The position numbers and the translations under genes were made by a program. This document shows, piece after piece, positions 35,847 to 44,970 of a stretch of DNA of 64,000 nt. The notes beneath the pieces were generated by a model, which was not told the origin of the DNA, did no database searches, and saw only the letters and a program-made list of their open reading frames with translations. The stretch's first letter is position 1. Every line of letters begins with the position of its first letter. This stretch comes from Rhodobacteraceae bacterium UBA6213 (lineage in GTDB: Bacteria > Pseudomonadota > Alphaproteobacteria > Rhodobacterales > Rhodobacteraceae): contig DISJ01000016.1 in assembly GCA_002421605.1 (NCBI GenBank), positions 165,036 to 229,035 on the forward strand, written 5' to 3'.

Positions 35847-37054
35847 GCAGGGCCTTTCTGATTGTACTTGATAGTTGCGGCATCGGCGGCGCCCCTGACG
35901 CGGCCGAGTTTTTCAACGCAGGCGTTCCCGATACCGGTGCCAACACGCTTGGCCATATCGCCGCCGCTTGCGCTGCGGGCAAGGCGGAGCAGGGGCGCAG
36001 TGGCCCGCTGCGGATGCCGGTGCTCGACCGTTTGGGGCTGGGCGCGGCGCTGCGGGGCGCCTCGGGCGCGCCCTCACCGGGGCTTGATGCGCTGCCAGAG
36101 GGGCTTTGGGGCGCTGCCACAGAGACCTCGCGCGGCAAGGATACCCCCTCGGGGCATTGGGAGCTTGCGGGTGTGCCGGTGCCGTGGGGCTGGACCTATT
36201 TTCCAACAACGATCCCCGCCTTTCCCGTTGAAATTACAGATGAAGTTATGCGCTTGGCGGGCACGGGCGGGGTTTTGGGCAACTGCCACGCGGCGGGGCT
36301 AGAGATCATGGAGCGGCTTGGGGCAGAGCATCTGCGCACCGGCTGGCCGATCTGCTACACCTCGGCGGACTCGGTCTTTCAGATTGCCGCGCATGAAGAG
36401 GCGTTCGGGCTAGAGCGGTTGTTGCAACTGTGCCGCGACCTTGCCCCTCGCCTGCACGCCATGCGCGTTGGCCGCGTGATCGCGCGCCCCTTCATTGGCA
36501 CTCCTGGCGCGTTCCAGCGCACAGCCAACCGGCACGACTACGCGATAGCGCCACCCGCACCGACCCTGCTCGATTGGGCCAGCAGCGCGGGCGTGGCGAC
36601 CCATTCGATCGGCAAGATCAGTGATATCTTCTCTGGCCGCGGTATCGGCACATCCCACAAGGGGGCAAACGATGCTGCACTTTTCGAACATTTGGAGCGG
36701 CTTGGGCACAAGGCAGAGCCCGGTTCCTTTACTTTTGCCAACTTTGTCGAGTTTGACAGCCTGTATGGCCACCCGCGCGACGTATCGGGCTACGCGCGCG
36801 CGCTGGAATGGTTCGACACCGCCACGGACCGTTTTCTGGCAACACTTCGCCCCGGTGATCTAGCAATTTTTACCGCCGATCACGGCAATGATCCAACCTG
36901 GATAGGCACCGATCACACGCGCGAGCGGGTTCCGGTCGTGGGCTGGGGCGTCGGGGCGCGGGCAATCGGGCAGGTGGCTTTTGTCGATGTCGCGGCCTCG
37001 GTTGCGGCACATCTCGGCCTGCCGCAATCCGGCCCCGGAAGGAGCTTTCTGTGA
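35843..37054 (+). CDS. deoB: Phosphopentomutase
   Basis: A 403-residue alkaline-phosphatase-fold mutase. LDSCGIGGAPDA carries the first metal Asp, GKDTPSGHWE the phosphorylated Thr, and TADHGNDPTWIGTDHTRE the remaining metal ligands. It converts (deoxy)ribose-1-phosphate to the 5-phosphate. No deoC aldolase is present in the window, so the deoxy product must be handled elsewhere. It overlaps add as GTGA. Confidence 0.96.
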   Translation: MSRAFLIVLDSCGIGGAPDAAEFFNAGVPDTGANTLGHIAAACAAGKAEQGRSGPLRMPVLDRLGLGAALRGASGAPSPGLDALPEGLWGAATETSRGKDTPSGHWELAGVPVPWGWTYFPTTIPAFPVEITDEVMRLAGTGGVLGNCHAAGLEIMERLGAEHLRTGWPICYTSADSVFQIAAHEEAFGLERLLQLCRDLAPRLHAMRVGRVIARPFIGTPGAFQRTANRHDYAIAPPAPTLLDWASSAGVATHSIGKISDIFSGRGIGTSHKGANDAALFEHLERLGHKAEPGSFTFANFVEFDSLYGHPRDVSGYARALEWFDTATDRFLATLRPGDLAIFTADHGNDPTWIGTDHTRERVPVVGWGVGARAIGQVAFVDVAASVAAHLGLPQSGPGRSFL

Positions 37055-38040
37055 CCAACACCTTGCCCAAGGTCGAGCTGCACTTGCATCTCGAAGGGGC
37101 GGCACCCGCCGCCTTTATCCGCCAGCTTGCGTTTGAAAAGCGCATGGATATCGGCGGCATTTTTGATGCTCAGGGCGATTACCGCTACCGCGATTTCTGG
37201 GATTTTCTGAGCGTTTACGAAACCGCAACCGCCACGCTGCAGCGCCCGGAAGACTACGCCCGCCTGACCCGCGCCGTGATTGAGGAAAGCGCGGCGAGCG
37301 GGGTGGTTTACTGCGAAACCTTTATCAGCCCCGATTTTTGTGGTGGCCGCGATGTGGCAGCGTGGCGCGAATACCTTGAAGCAATCGTCGAGGCGGCCGC
37401 GGCGGGCGAGCGTGACCTTGGCATCACCTTGCGCGGCATCGTTACGCCGATCCGCCACTTCGGCCCCGAAAAGGCGCGCGAAACGGCGCTATGTGCTGCC
37501 GAAACAGCAGGTGATTTCATTGTGGGCTTTGGCCTCGCGGGGGATGAGAAAAAATGGCAACCGATTGATTTCCTGTGGTCATTCGACTGCGCACGCGAAG
37601 CGGGGCTGCATCTGACATGCCATGCGGGCGAATGGGGTGGGCCTGAAAGCGTGCGCGCGGCTTGGCGCGACCTTGGCGTTGCGCGGATCGGCCACGGCGT
37701 GCGTGCCATCGAAGACCCCGCGCTTGTCGATGCGCTTGCCGAAGCGGGGGTGGTGCTGGAATGTTGCCCCGGCTCGAACATCGCACTTGGCCTTTACCCC
37801 GATTGGCCGTCGCATCCGATTGCGGCACTGCGCGCGCGCGGCGTTCCCGTAACCGTTTCCACCGACGATCCGCCGTTTTTCCACACCACCATGGCGCGCG
37901 AATATACGCGCCTCGCCCATGACCTCGGCTGGGACGAAGCGACCTTGCGCGAGATCACGCGCACCGCTGCCCAAGCCGCGTTCTGCGACCCCGCCACACG
38001 CGACACGATATTGAAAAAACTGGAGCAAGCCGATGTCTGA
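37051..38040 (+). CDS. add: Adenosine deaminase
   Basis: A 329-residue metal-dependent deaminase. VELHLHLEGAA (HxH zinc pair), LTCHAGEWGG (zinc His and catalytic Glu), RIGHGVRAIED and VSTDDPPFFHT (zinc Asp) are intact. It converts adenosine to inosine; bacterial homologues of this form can include adenine deaminases, so substrate preference is not certain. It starts with GTG overlapping deoB, and its end overlaps upp by 8 bases. Confidence 0.9.
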   Translation: MTNTLPKVELHLHLEGAAPAAFIRQLAFEKRMDIGGIFDAQGDYRYRDFWDFLSVYETATATLQRPEDYARLTRAVIEESAASGVVYCETFISPDFCGGRDVAAWREYLEAIVEAAAAGERDLGITLRGIVTPIRHFGPEKARETALCAAETAGDFIVGFGLAGDEKKWQPIDFLWSFDCAREAGLHLTCHAGEWGGPESVRAAWRDLGVARIGHGVRAIEDPALVDALAEAGVVLECCPGSNIALGLYPDWPSHPIAALRARGVPVTVSTDDPPFFHTTMAREYTRLAHDLGWDEATLREITRTAAQAAFCDPATRDTILKKLEQADV

Positions 38041-38665
38041 GCAACTGACCGTGGTCAACCACCCGCTGGTGCAGCACAAGCTGACCCTGATGCGCGAAAA
38101 AGATACCTCGACCGCGGGGTTCCGCACGCTGCTGCGCGAGATCAGCCTGCTTCTCGCCTATGAGGTGACGCGCGGGCTTGACCTGACCACAAAGCATATC
38201 GAAACGCCGATCTGCGGCATGGATGCGCCCATTCTCGATGGCAAAAAGCTGGCGCTGATCTCGATCTTGCGCGCAGGCAACGGGCTTCTGGACGGGATTC
38301 TGGAACTGATCCCGGCGGCGCGCGTGGGGTTCATCGGGCTTTACCGCGACCCCGCGACGCTGAAGCCCGTGCAATATTACTACAAAGTCCCCGCCGAGTT
38401 GGAGGACCGGATCGTGATTGTGGTCGATCCGATGCTGGCAACCGGCAATTCCTCGGTCGCGGCGATCGATTTGCTAAAGAAATCCGGCGCGCGCAACATC
38501 CGCTTTCTGTGCCTTTTGGCCGCCCCCGAGGGCATCAAGCGGATGCAGGAAGCCCATCCCGACGTGCCGATTGTCACCGCAGCAGTCGACAGCCACCTCA
38601 ATGATCACGGATATATCGTGCCGGGCCTAGGGGATGCGGGCGATCGCATGTTCGGCACCAAATAA
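38033..38665 (+). CDS. upp: Uracil phosphoribosyltransferase
   Basis: A 210-residue UPRT. DPMLATGNSSVAAIDLL is the PRPP-binding loop, ILRAGNGLLDG and the C-terminal YIVPGLGDAGDR uracil-binding flap are intact. It salvages uracil, here released by DeoA, to UMP, completing the operon route from cytidine through uridine. The start lies within the end of add (ATGTCTGA). Confidence 0.97.
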   Translation: MSEQLTVVNHPLVQHKLTLMREKDTSTAGFRTLLREISLLLAYEVTRGLDLTTKHIETPICGMDAPILDGKKLALISILRAGNGLLDGILELIPAARVGFIGLYRDPATLKPVQYYYKVPAELEDRIVIVVDPMLATGNSSVAAIDLLKKSGARNIRFLCLLAAPEGIKRMQEAHPDVPIVTAAVDSHLNDHGYIVPGLGDAGDRMFGTK

Positions 38666-38682
38666 GGTAATTGTGCTTTACT

Positions 38683-38712
38683 TAGGGACAATCCTCCCGC
38701 ATTTTTGTCCTA
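38683..38712. promoter_or_regulatory. Inverted repeat between upp and the SPOR gene
   Basis: TAGGGACAA (38683-38691) and TTGTCCTA (38705-38712) form an inverted repeat with one extra G in the left arm, separated by 13 bases including a T-run. It lies 18 bases before the SPOR-gene ATG and 17 after upp. It could be a terminator for the salvage operon or an operator for the next gene. Confidence 0.4.
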
Positions 38713-38730
38713 GGTTATCCGGGGGCGGAC

Positions 38731-39933
38731 ATGCGGTATTCGGCGGGGTTTTCGGTAGCGGTTTTAACGTTTGCGCAGGTTTTTTGCGCGCCCGCCCAAG
38801 CGCTTGAGGTCAACAGCCCGGCAGATGTGCCACCGCCCGGTTATTCGGGGCGCCAGTTTGTTGACAGCGGTGGGTGCGTGTTCGTGCGCGCCGGGGTTGG
38901 CACAGTGGTCAACTGGGTGGCGCGGGTTGATCGCAACGGGGTACACCTGTGCGGCTATCAACCGACCCTCGGCGCGCCCGCCACGGCAGTCGCTGTGGCA
39001 CCGGCGCCAAGCATGCCACCCACGTCCGTGCCAATGGCGACCATCGCCTTGACCAACGCGCCGCCACCAGCGGGGCTGGCGCCGCGCCCGGTTGTCGCCA
39101 TTGCGCCGGTTGCCGTGGCCGCACTGGCCGCGCCTGTGTCTTCCTCGCCAAGGCCAACCGCCGAGGCGGTTCCGGGCGCCTATGTCTCGCCCTATGCCCT
39201 GCCGATGAGCGGGGCACCCGCCGCCGCTGCACCGCTGCCCACTATCGTGGCAGCCACCACGGTGACCAACGCGCAGTCGGTTTGCCCCAACCTTTCGCCC
39301 CTGGCGCAGCGCTATATGCTTTCTGACGGGCGCCATGTGGTGCGCTGCGGCCCGCAGACGACCGATCCGGTCGGCTACATCAACGGCGCTGGTGTGCCGG
39401 GGCTGCAAGTGGCAGGCTCCAATTCGCAATATGCTGTCGCACCGCTGGTCCGCACCGCCTCAGCGCCGCAGGTGGCGATGATTCCGCCGATTCCCGCAGG
39501 CTACGAGCCTGCGTGGGATGATGACCGCTTGAACCCCTACCGCGGTGTTTCAAGCACCAGTGGCCCAGCGCAGATGGCGCGGCTTTGGACCGATTCGGTT
39601 CCCGCGCGGATGGTGCCTGTTGCGGGTGACAATCGTTATTCCGCGCCACTGATGCAGGTCGCCTATTCGGGCATGTCCCATGCGCCCGATGCGCCGGCCC
39701 CTGCCGCTACCGCGCGTTTTGTGCAGGTCGGAACCTATCTGCAGCCCGCCAACGCCGAGGCGGCGCGCGGCACGCTTCGCGCACTTGGCTTGGCAGTGCA
39801 GGGCGCGCATGTGGTGCAGGGTGGGCGTGACTATCAGGTAGTCTATGCCGGACCCTTCGCCAGCGCCGAGGCGTTGCAACACGCGTTGGCGGCGGCACGA
39901 AACGCGGGCTTCAGCGACGCCTTCGCGCACTAA
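38731..39933 (+). CDS. Exported SPOR-domain protein
   Basis: A 400-residue exported protein with a signal peptide (VAVLTFAQVFCAPAQA). The first mature domain (VNSPADVPPPGYSGRQFVDS) is Cys-containing, residues about 90-170 are Pro/Ala-rich, and the C-terminal 75 residues form a SPOR domain (RFVQVGTYLQPANAE, VVYAGPFASAEAL). SPOR domains bind denuded glycan strands at the division septum. A septal or cell-wall role is likely but the partner is unknown. GGGGGCGGAC precedes the ATG. It converges with the M48-like gene. Confidence 0.85.
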   Translation: MRYSAGFSVAVLTFAQVFCAPAQALEVNSPADVPPPGYSGRQFVDSGGCVFVRAGVGTVVNWVARVDRNGVHLCGYQPTLGAPATAVAVAPAPSMPPTSVPMATIALTNAPPPAGLAPRPVVAIAPVAVAALAAPVSSSPRPTAEAVPGAYVSPYALPMSGAPAAAAPLPTIVAATTVTNAQSVCPNLSPLAQRYMLSDGRHVVRCGPQTTDPVGYINGAGVPGLQVAGSNSQYAVAPLVRTASAPQVAMIPPIPAGYEPAWDDDRLNPYRGVSSTSGPAQMARLWTDSVPARMVPVAGDNRYSAPLMQVAYSGMSHAPDAPAPAATARFVQVGTYLQPANAEAARGTLRALGLAVQGAHVVQGGRDYQVVYAGPFASAEALQHALAAARNAGFSDAFAH

Positions 39934-39951
39934 GTGGCGCGAGACGCTCCC

Positions 39952-40941
39952 TTAACGCATGCAGGCGCCCTGCAGGCGCACCCAGTCGCTATCGCTCATC
40001 AAAGGTTCGACCGCGGTCGGCGCGGCAAGCACATAGGGTTCCTCGTCCGCAAGGCTTTGCAGCCAAGGCTCGGGGTTAATACCCGCCCCAATGAGCCGCG
40101 CGGTTACGGCGGGCTTATCGGCAGCTCTATTGGCCACCAGCAGCGCCTGCCCGTAGCCCTTCATGGCATCTTGCGCAAGCGCCCCGGTGGTCAGCAGCGC
40201 GAAGGCGTTGCGCAGCCCCGCCCAGTCAAGCGCCTCGGTCAGCGGATCGGATGTCTCGCCCGCCAGCGTTGCGGCCAGCAGGTCCCCCGCCGCAACCTCG
40301 GGCCCGTCGTAGCCCTGCACCGTGGCCATGCCAAGCACCAGAACCTTGCCGGGCAGGGCCAGCGCCCCGTTCAGCGCGGTCGGTAGCAGCACGATCGACT
40401 TGCCCGGCACCAGCCGCGCGGCCAGCGCCTCGATCACCGGCTCTGCCGCAACGCTAACGCAGGGCGCCCCGGTCAGCGTTGCCAACTCGGCCAGCACAAT
40501 GGCGCCAATGTCATCACGCTGCGCGGGGGGCGCCACGCGCGCGACATGTGCAACCAGCGCATCCGGCAACCAGAACAAGCCCAGCGACGCCGCAAGCCCA
40601 ACCATCCCCAGCACCACCCATAGCCGCAGCCGCCCCGGGCGCGGCAGCCTGCTTGCCAGCGCAAGGCGCACTTTTTCGACCGCAGCAATCATCGCGTCGT
40701 CGTCGATTTCCAGTTCTTCGTCAGCATCGGGCCCGGGCGCATAGATCGCGGGAGTCGAACCGGGGTTAAGCCGCACCAGTGCGGGCAGCGACCAATGCGC
40801 CAACGCCCGTGCGCTGCGGCCATCCGAAATAACCAGTGTCGCATCGCCAAAGGCCACGATCACCTCGCGCCGCTGCGCCTCGGGGCTTTCTCGCCAGATG
40901 CCGGTGCTTTCGAGCCGCTGATATTCGCTGAGCGCTGTCAT
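39952..40941 (-). CDS. Single-helix membrane protein, probable inactive M48-peptidase-like
   Basis: A 329-residue protein with a cytosolic N-terminal part of about 105 residues, one membrane helix (about 107-125) and a C-terminal domain. NGALALPGKVLVL (191-203) followed by EVAAGDLLAATLAGETSDPL resembles the M48 pattern NAFALPGG-(I/V)-V...EL-AAVLAHEIGHV, but the HExxH zinc motif is replaced. The final segment (LIGAGINPEPWLQSL, then SDSDWVRL) also resembles M48 C-termini. This assignment is an inference. A protein with the fold but without protease activity is the best reading. Confidence 0.6.
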   Translation of the reverse strand: MTALSEYQRLESTGIWRESPEAQRREVIVAFGDATLVISDGRSARALAHWSLPALVRLNPGSTPAIYAPGPDADEELEIDDDAMIAAVEKVRLALASRLPRPGRLRLWVVLGMVGLAASLGLFWLPDALVAHVARVAPPAQRDDIGAIVLAELATLTGAPCVSVAAEPVIEALAARLVPGKSIVLLPTALNGALALPGKVLVLGMATVQGYDGPEVAAGDLLAATLAGETSDPLTEALDWAGLRNAFALLTTGALAQDAMKGYGQALLVANRAADKPAVTARLIGAGINPEPWLQSLADEEPYVLAAPTAVEPLMSDSDWVRLQGACMR

Positions 40942-41132
40942 GGCCTGCCGCCTCTTTTCTTTTGCAACAGGATAGACGAAGCGGGGGGGCGGTCAATGGC
41001 AGCGGCGGGTATGCACGCGCGGCGCGCGGCCGTTGTGAAAGAACTTGCGCTGTTTTCAGCGCGGATGTCGTATTCGGGCGGGCGGCGCGGTGGCGAGCCG
41101 CCAAGATCGAGGCTGCGTGAACGGGGGAAGGC

Positions 41133-42056
41133 ATGGCAGAGACGGGCGTGATGACGGTGCCGAACCGGGCTGCGGCAGCGGCGCTGATGATCGGCGCCTT
41201 TGCCATTATCATCGGTTACATCGACAACTACGTGCGCGTGATTGCGGGCGAGATCGGGCTTTGGCAGTTTCAGCTGCTGCGCAGCCTGATGATGATGCCG
41301 ATGCTCACGGTTTTGGTGCTGCTGCTGCGCTTGCGCCTGTGGCCGGTGGCGCCGCTGGCCGTGCTGGCGCGCAGCCTCGTGCACGCGACCGGGATGTTGC
41401 TCTATTTTGGTGCGCTGGCGTTCTTGCCCGTGGCGCAGGTTGCGGCGGGTCTGTTTTCGGCACCCTTCTTTGTGCTGCTGATCCAGCGCGTCGTTTATGG
41501 CCAGCCGATTTCGCAAGTATCTCTGGCGGCGGTGGCACTGGGCTTTGGTGGCATTTTGCTGGTGCTGGGTCCGGGGGCTGCGGGCAGCATCGGGCTTGCC
41601 TCGCTATTGCCGATCGCGGGGGGCGCGTTTTACGCGATGGGCAACATCGCCACCCGCGCTTGGTGTCCGCGTGAAAGCGTGGCAACGCTGACGGCGGGCT
41701 ATATGGCGGCGCTGGGTGTGATGGGGCTGATCGGCATGATCGTGCTGGCGCTGCTGGCGCCCGAAGCAGCGGCGGGGGCCGAGGGGTTTCTGACGCGCGC
41801 TGCTGCGTGGCCTTCGCCCGAGGTCTGGTTCTGGGTGGCGGTGCAGGCGGCGGGCTCGTTGATCGGGGTGGGTCTTTTGGTGCGCGGCTATCAGCTGACG
41901 CAGGCAAGCCAAGCCTCGGTGTTCGAATACTCGGTCCTGCCTGCCGCTGCTCTTTGGGGCTGGCTGCTGTGGGGGCAGGTGCCAAGCATGGCGGCAGTTT
42001 TGGGCATGGCGTTAATCATTTCAGCCGGGGTTTTGATCGCGCTGCGCTGGCGCTAG
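41133..42056 (+). CDS. DMT-superfamily (EamA) transporter
   Basis: A 307-residue, ten-helix EamA-type carrier with the expected two five-helix repeats; LRSLMMMPMLTVLV and GALAFLPVAQVAAGLF in the first, SVFEYSVLPAAALWGWLLWGQ in the second. The ligand is unknown; relatives export amino acids or metabolites. GGGGGAAGGC precedes the ATG. The sulfotransferase gene follows after 9 bases, so they are probably co-transcribed. Confidence 0.88.
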   Translation: MAETGVMTVPNRAAAAALMIGAFAIIIGYIDNYVRVIAGEIGLWQFQLLRSLMMMPMLTVLVLLLRLRLWPVAPLAVLARSLVHATGMLLYFGALAFLPVAQVAAGLFSAPFFVLLIQRVVYGQPISQVSLAAVALGFGGILLVLGPGAAGSIGLASLLPIAGGAFYAMGNIATRAWCPRESVATLTAGYMAALGVMGLIGMIVLALLAPEAAAGAEGFLTRAAAWPSPEVWFWVAVQAAGSLIGVGLLVRGYQLTQASQASVFEYSVLPAAALWGWLLWGQVPSMAAVLGMALIISAGVLIALRWR

Positions 42057-42065
42057 GGTTGGGGA

Positions 42066-42713
42066 ATGATTATCTCGCGCGGGCGCCGCTATATCTTTGT
42101 GCATATCCCCAAGACAGGGGGCACAGCACTTGCAACCGCGCTTGAGGCGCGGGCGCTGGCCGATGATATTCTGATCGGTGATACGCCCAAGGCGCGGCGC
42201 AGGCGCGGGCGGCTTGAGGGCGCAATATCCGCCGGGCGGCTTTGGAAACACTCAACGCTCGCCGATGTGGTCGGCCTCATTACCCCCGCCGAGGCGCAGA
42301 CGTTCTTTACCTTCACACTTGTGCGCAACCCGTGGGACCGGATGGTCAGCTATTACCACTGGCTGCGCGCGCAACGCTTTGCTCACCCGCAAGTGGCGCT
42401 GGCCAAAGCCACCGATTTCAGCGCCTTTCTGAATGACCCGACCACACAAGCCGCTATCGCCGCCGCGCCCTATGCAAGCTACATGAGCCTGCCGGGCGTG
42501 GGCGATTGTGCGCGCGCCTACCTGCGCCTTGAACATCTGGGAGAGGATGCCGCCCCGCTAGAGGCGCACTTGGGCTTTGCCCTGCCGCCACTGGCGCGCA
42601 TCAACGCCTCGGATCGCATCGCGGATTGGCGCGGGTATTACTCGCCGCACGACGCAGAACTGGTGGGCAGGCTTTGCGGCGCCGATATCGCGCGGTTCGG
42701 TTATCAGTTCTAA
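42066..42713 (+). CDS. Sulfotransferase-family protein
   Basis: A 215-residue protein of the sulfotransferase 2 family. FVHIPKTGGTAL (about 11-22) is the 5'-phosphosulfate loop of PAPS and LVRNPWDRMVSYYHWL (about 90-105) the 3'-phosphate motif. It would transfer sulfate from PAPS to a carbohydrate or other hydroxyl acceptor. The acceptor is not evident, and no polysaccharide genes adjoin. It ends at a strong bidirectional hairpin. Confidence 0.88.
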   Translation: MIISRGRRYIFVHIPKTGGTALATALEARALADDILIGDTPKARRRRGRLEGAISAGRLWKHSTLADVVGLITPAEAQTFFTFTLVRNPWDRMVSYYHWLRAQRFAHPQVALAKATDFSAFLNDPTTQAAIAAAPYASYMSLPGVGDCARAYLRLEHLGEDAAPLEAHLGFALPPLARINASDRIADWRGYYSPHDAELVGRLCGADIARFGYQF

Positions 42714-42723
42714 CGCGCGCAAA

Positions 42724-42754
42724 ACGCTGCCCGGCGCATCGGCCCGAGCAGCGT
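42724..42754. terminator. Bidirectional terminator between sulfotransferase and fadJ
   Basis: ACGCTGC and GCAGCGT form a 7-bp stem with an inner CCGG/GGCC pairing. AAA precedes and AATTTT follows, so it fits an intrinsic terminator on both strands. Confidence 0.75.
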
Positions 42755-42777
42755 AATTTTCATCCTTGGCGGCGCGA

Positions 42778-44970
42778 TCAGGCTGCCTTGGCCGCCGCGA
42801 AGCGCCCGTAGAACGTTTGCCCCTTGCCCGCCATCTCGCGCAGCAGCGCCGGCGTGGTAAAGCGCGCTCCATGCTCTTCGGTCAGCGCATCGCAAATTTC
42901 CACCGCGCGCGGCGCCCCGATGATGTCGAGCCAGCTGAACGGTCCGCCCGACCACGGCGCAAAGCCCCAGCCGAGAATTGCGCCCACGTCGCCCTCGCGG
43001 ATGTCAGTCAGCACGCCGTCTTCCAGCGCGCGTACCGCTTCCAGCACCTGCGCGAACAGCAGGCGATGTTGCACCTCGCTCAGTTCCGGTTGCGCCTCTG
43101 CTTCGGGGTACTGCGCCTCAAGCCCGTCCCAAAGCCCGCCGCGCCGACCCGTGGCATCATAGGTGTAAAAGCCCGCGTTGGCCTTTTTGCCCATGCGGCC
43201 CTGATCGGCCATCCAGAACAGCACCTCATCGACCGCGCCGTCAGGGTAGGCATCCCCCATCGCCGCGCGGGTGGCCTTGGCGATTTTCACGCCGAGGTCG
43301 ATCGAGGTTTCATCGACCAGTTGCAGCGGGCCAAGCGGCATCCCCACCAGCTTGGCCGCATTTTCGACCAGCGTGGGATTCACGCCTTCGGCCACCATGC
43401 GGATACCCTCGTTGATGTAGGGAATGATGCAGCGGTTGGCGTAGAAAAAGCGCGCGTCATTGACCACGATCGGCGTCTTGCGGATCTGGCGCACAAAGTC
43501 GAGCGCCTTGGCCACCGCCACATCGCCGGTTTGCTTGCCCTTGATGATCTCGACAAGGTTCATCTTGTCAACGGGCGAGAAGAAGTGGATGCCGATAAAC
43601 TGCTCGGGCCGGGCCGAGGCTTTGGCAAGGTGGCTGATCGGCAGGGTCGAGGTGTTGGTCGCAAAAATCGCCGATGACGGGATTACCGCTTCGGCCTTGG
43701 CGGTTACGCCCGCCTTCACGCCGACATCTTCAAAGACCGCCTCCACGATCAGATCGCACCCCTCAAGCATCGCATAATCGGTGGCAGCCGTGATGCGGCC
43801 CAGTACCTCTGCCTTTTTCTCGGGCGTCACCTTTTTGCGCTGGATGCCCTTGTCCAAAAGCGCCTCGGAATAGGCTTTCCCCTTGTCCGCGGCCTCTTGT
43901 GTTGAATCGATCAACACCACCTCGATACCGGCCTGTGCGCTGACATAGGCAATGCCCGCGCCCATCATGCCTGCGCCAAGCACGCCCAGCTTTTGCACGC
44001 TCTGGTCTGGCACCTTGGGCCGGTTCGCGCCTTTTTCCAGCGCCTCTTTGTTGATGAAGAGGCTGCGGATCATCGCGCCCGAAGACGGGTTCATCATCAC
44101 ATTGGTGAACCAGCGCGCCTCAATCTTCAGCGCGGTGTCAAAGGGCACCAGCGCGCCTTCATAAACGGCCGACAGCAGCGCCTTGGCGGCGGGGTAAACC
44201 CCCATCGTCTTGCCATGCACCATGGCGCTGGCACCGACAAAGGTCATGAAGCCGGCGGGGTGGTAGGGCGCACCGCCCGGCATCTTGTAGCCCTTGGCAT
44301 CCCACGGCTTGACCAGATCGGCGTCAGTCGCCGCCAGCACCCAGGCTTTCGCGGCCGCAACCGGGTCTGCGACCACCTCATCAATCACACCTGCGGCCTT
44401 GGCCGCCTTGGGATCGTTGAGCTTGCCTTCCAACAACAAGGGTGCCGCCGCCATTGCGCCCAACTTGCGCGAAAGCCGCGTGGTGCCGCCCGCGCCGGGG
44501 AAAATGCCGACCATGATTTCGGGCAGGCCGATCTTGGCCTTGGGGTTATCGGCGGCAAAGATGCGATGACAAGCCAGCGGCAGCTCAAGGCCAATGCCAA
44601 GTGCCGTGCCCGGCAGTGCCGCCGCAATCGGCTTGCCGCCTTTGAGGGTTTTGGGGTCCATTCCCGCGCGTTCAATCTTGCGCAGGATGGCGTGCATCGA
44701 CATCACGCCCTCATAAAGCCCCTTCGCAGGCTCGTCGCCCGCATCATCCCTCATCTTGGCGATGATGTTGAGGTCCATGCCCCCTGCAAAGTCTTTCTTG
44801 CCCGAGGTGATGACCACGCCCTTCACAGCCGCATCGGCCAAAGCCTTGTCAACAAAGCCGTTCAACTGCTCGAACCCGGCAAGGCTCATCACGTTCATCG
44901 ACTTGCCCGGAACATCCCAGGTGATGGTCGCAACGCCATCGGCGTCAACGGCATAGGTAAAATCGCTCAT
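42778..44970 (-). CDS. fadJ: Bifunctional enoyl-CoA hydratase / 3-hydroxyacyl-CoA dehydrogenase
   Basis: A 730-residue multifunctional beta-oxidation protein. The N-terminal crotonase domain covers about 1-300 (KDFAGGMDLN, LPEIMVGIFPGAGGTTRL). The NAD domain starts at LGVLGAGMMGAGIAYVSAQAG (about 327), and HFFSPVDKMNLVEIIKG carries the catalytic His. Two C-terminal dehydrogenase domains follow. It hydrates 2-enoyl-CoA and oxidises the 3-hydroxyacyl-CoA. It is the last gene of the operon, with ATGA overlap to the bicupin gene, so it depends on the cupin genes for coupled translation. Confidence 0.95.
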   Translation of the reverse strand: MSDFTYAVDADGVATITWDVPGKSMNVMSLAGFEQLNGFVDKALADAAVKGVVITSGKKDFAGGMDLNIIAKMRDDAGDEPAKGLYEGVMSMHAILRKIERAGMDPKTLKGGKPIAAALPGTALGIGLELPLACHRIFAADNPKAKIGLPEIMVGIFPGAGGTTRLSRKLGAMAAAPLLLEGKLNDPKAAKAAGVIDEVVADPVAAAKAWVLAATDADLVKPWDAKGYKMPGGAPYHPAGFMTFVGASAMVHGKTMGVYPAAKALLSAVYEGALVPFDTALKIEARWFTNVMMNPSSGAMIRSLFINKEALEKGANRPKVPDQSVQKLGVLGAGMMGAGIAYVSAQAGIEVVLIDSTQEAADKGKAYSEALLDKGIQRKKVTPEKKAEVLGRITAATDYAMLEGCDLIVEAVFEDVGVKAGVTAKAEAVIPSSAIFATNTSTLPISHLAKASARPEQFIGIHFFSPVDKMNLVEIIKGKQTGDVAVAKALDFVRQIRKTPIVVNDARFFYANRCIIPYINEGIRMVAEGVNPTLVENAAKLVGMPLGPLQLVDETSIDLGVKIAKATRAAMGDAYPDGAVDEVLFWMADQGRMGKKANAGFYTYDATGRRGGLWDGLEAQYPEAEAQPELSEVQHRLLFAQVLEAVRALEDGVLTDIREGDVGAILGWGFAPWSGGPFSWLDIIGAPRAVEICDALTEEHGARFTTPALLREMAGKGQTFYGRFAAAKAA

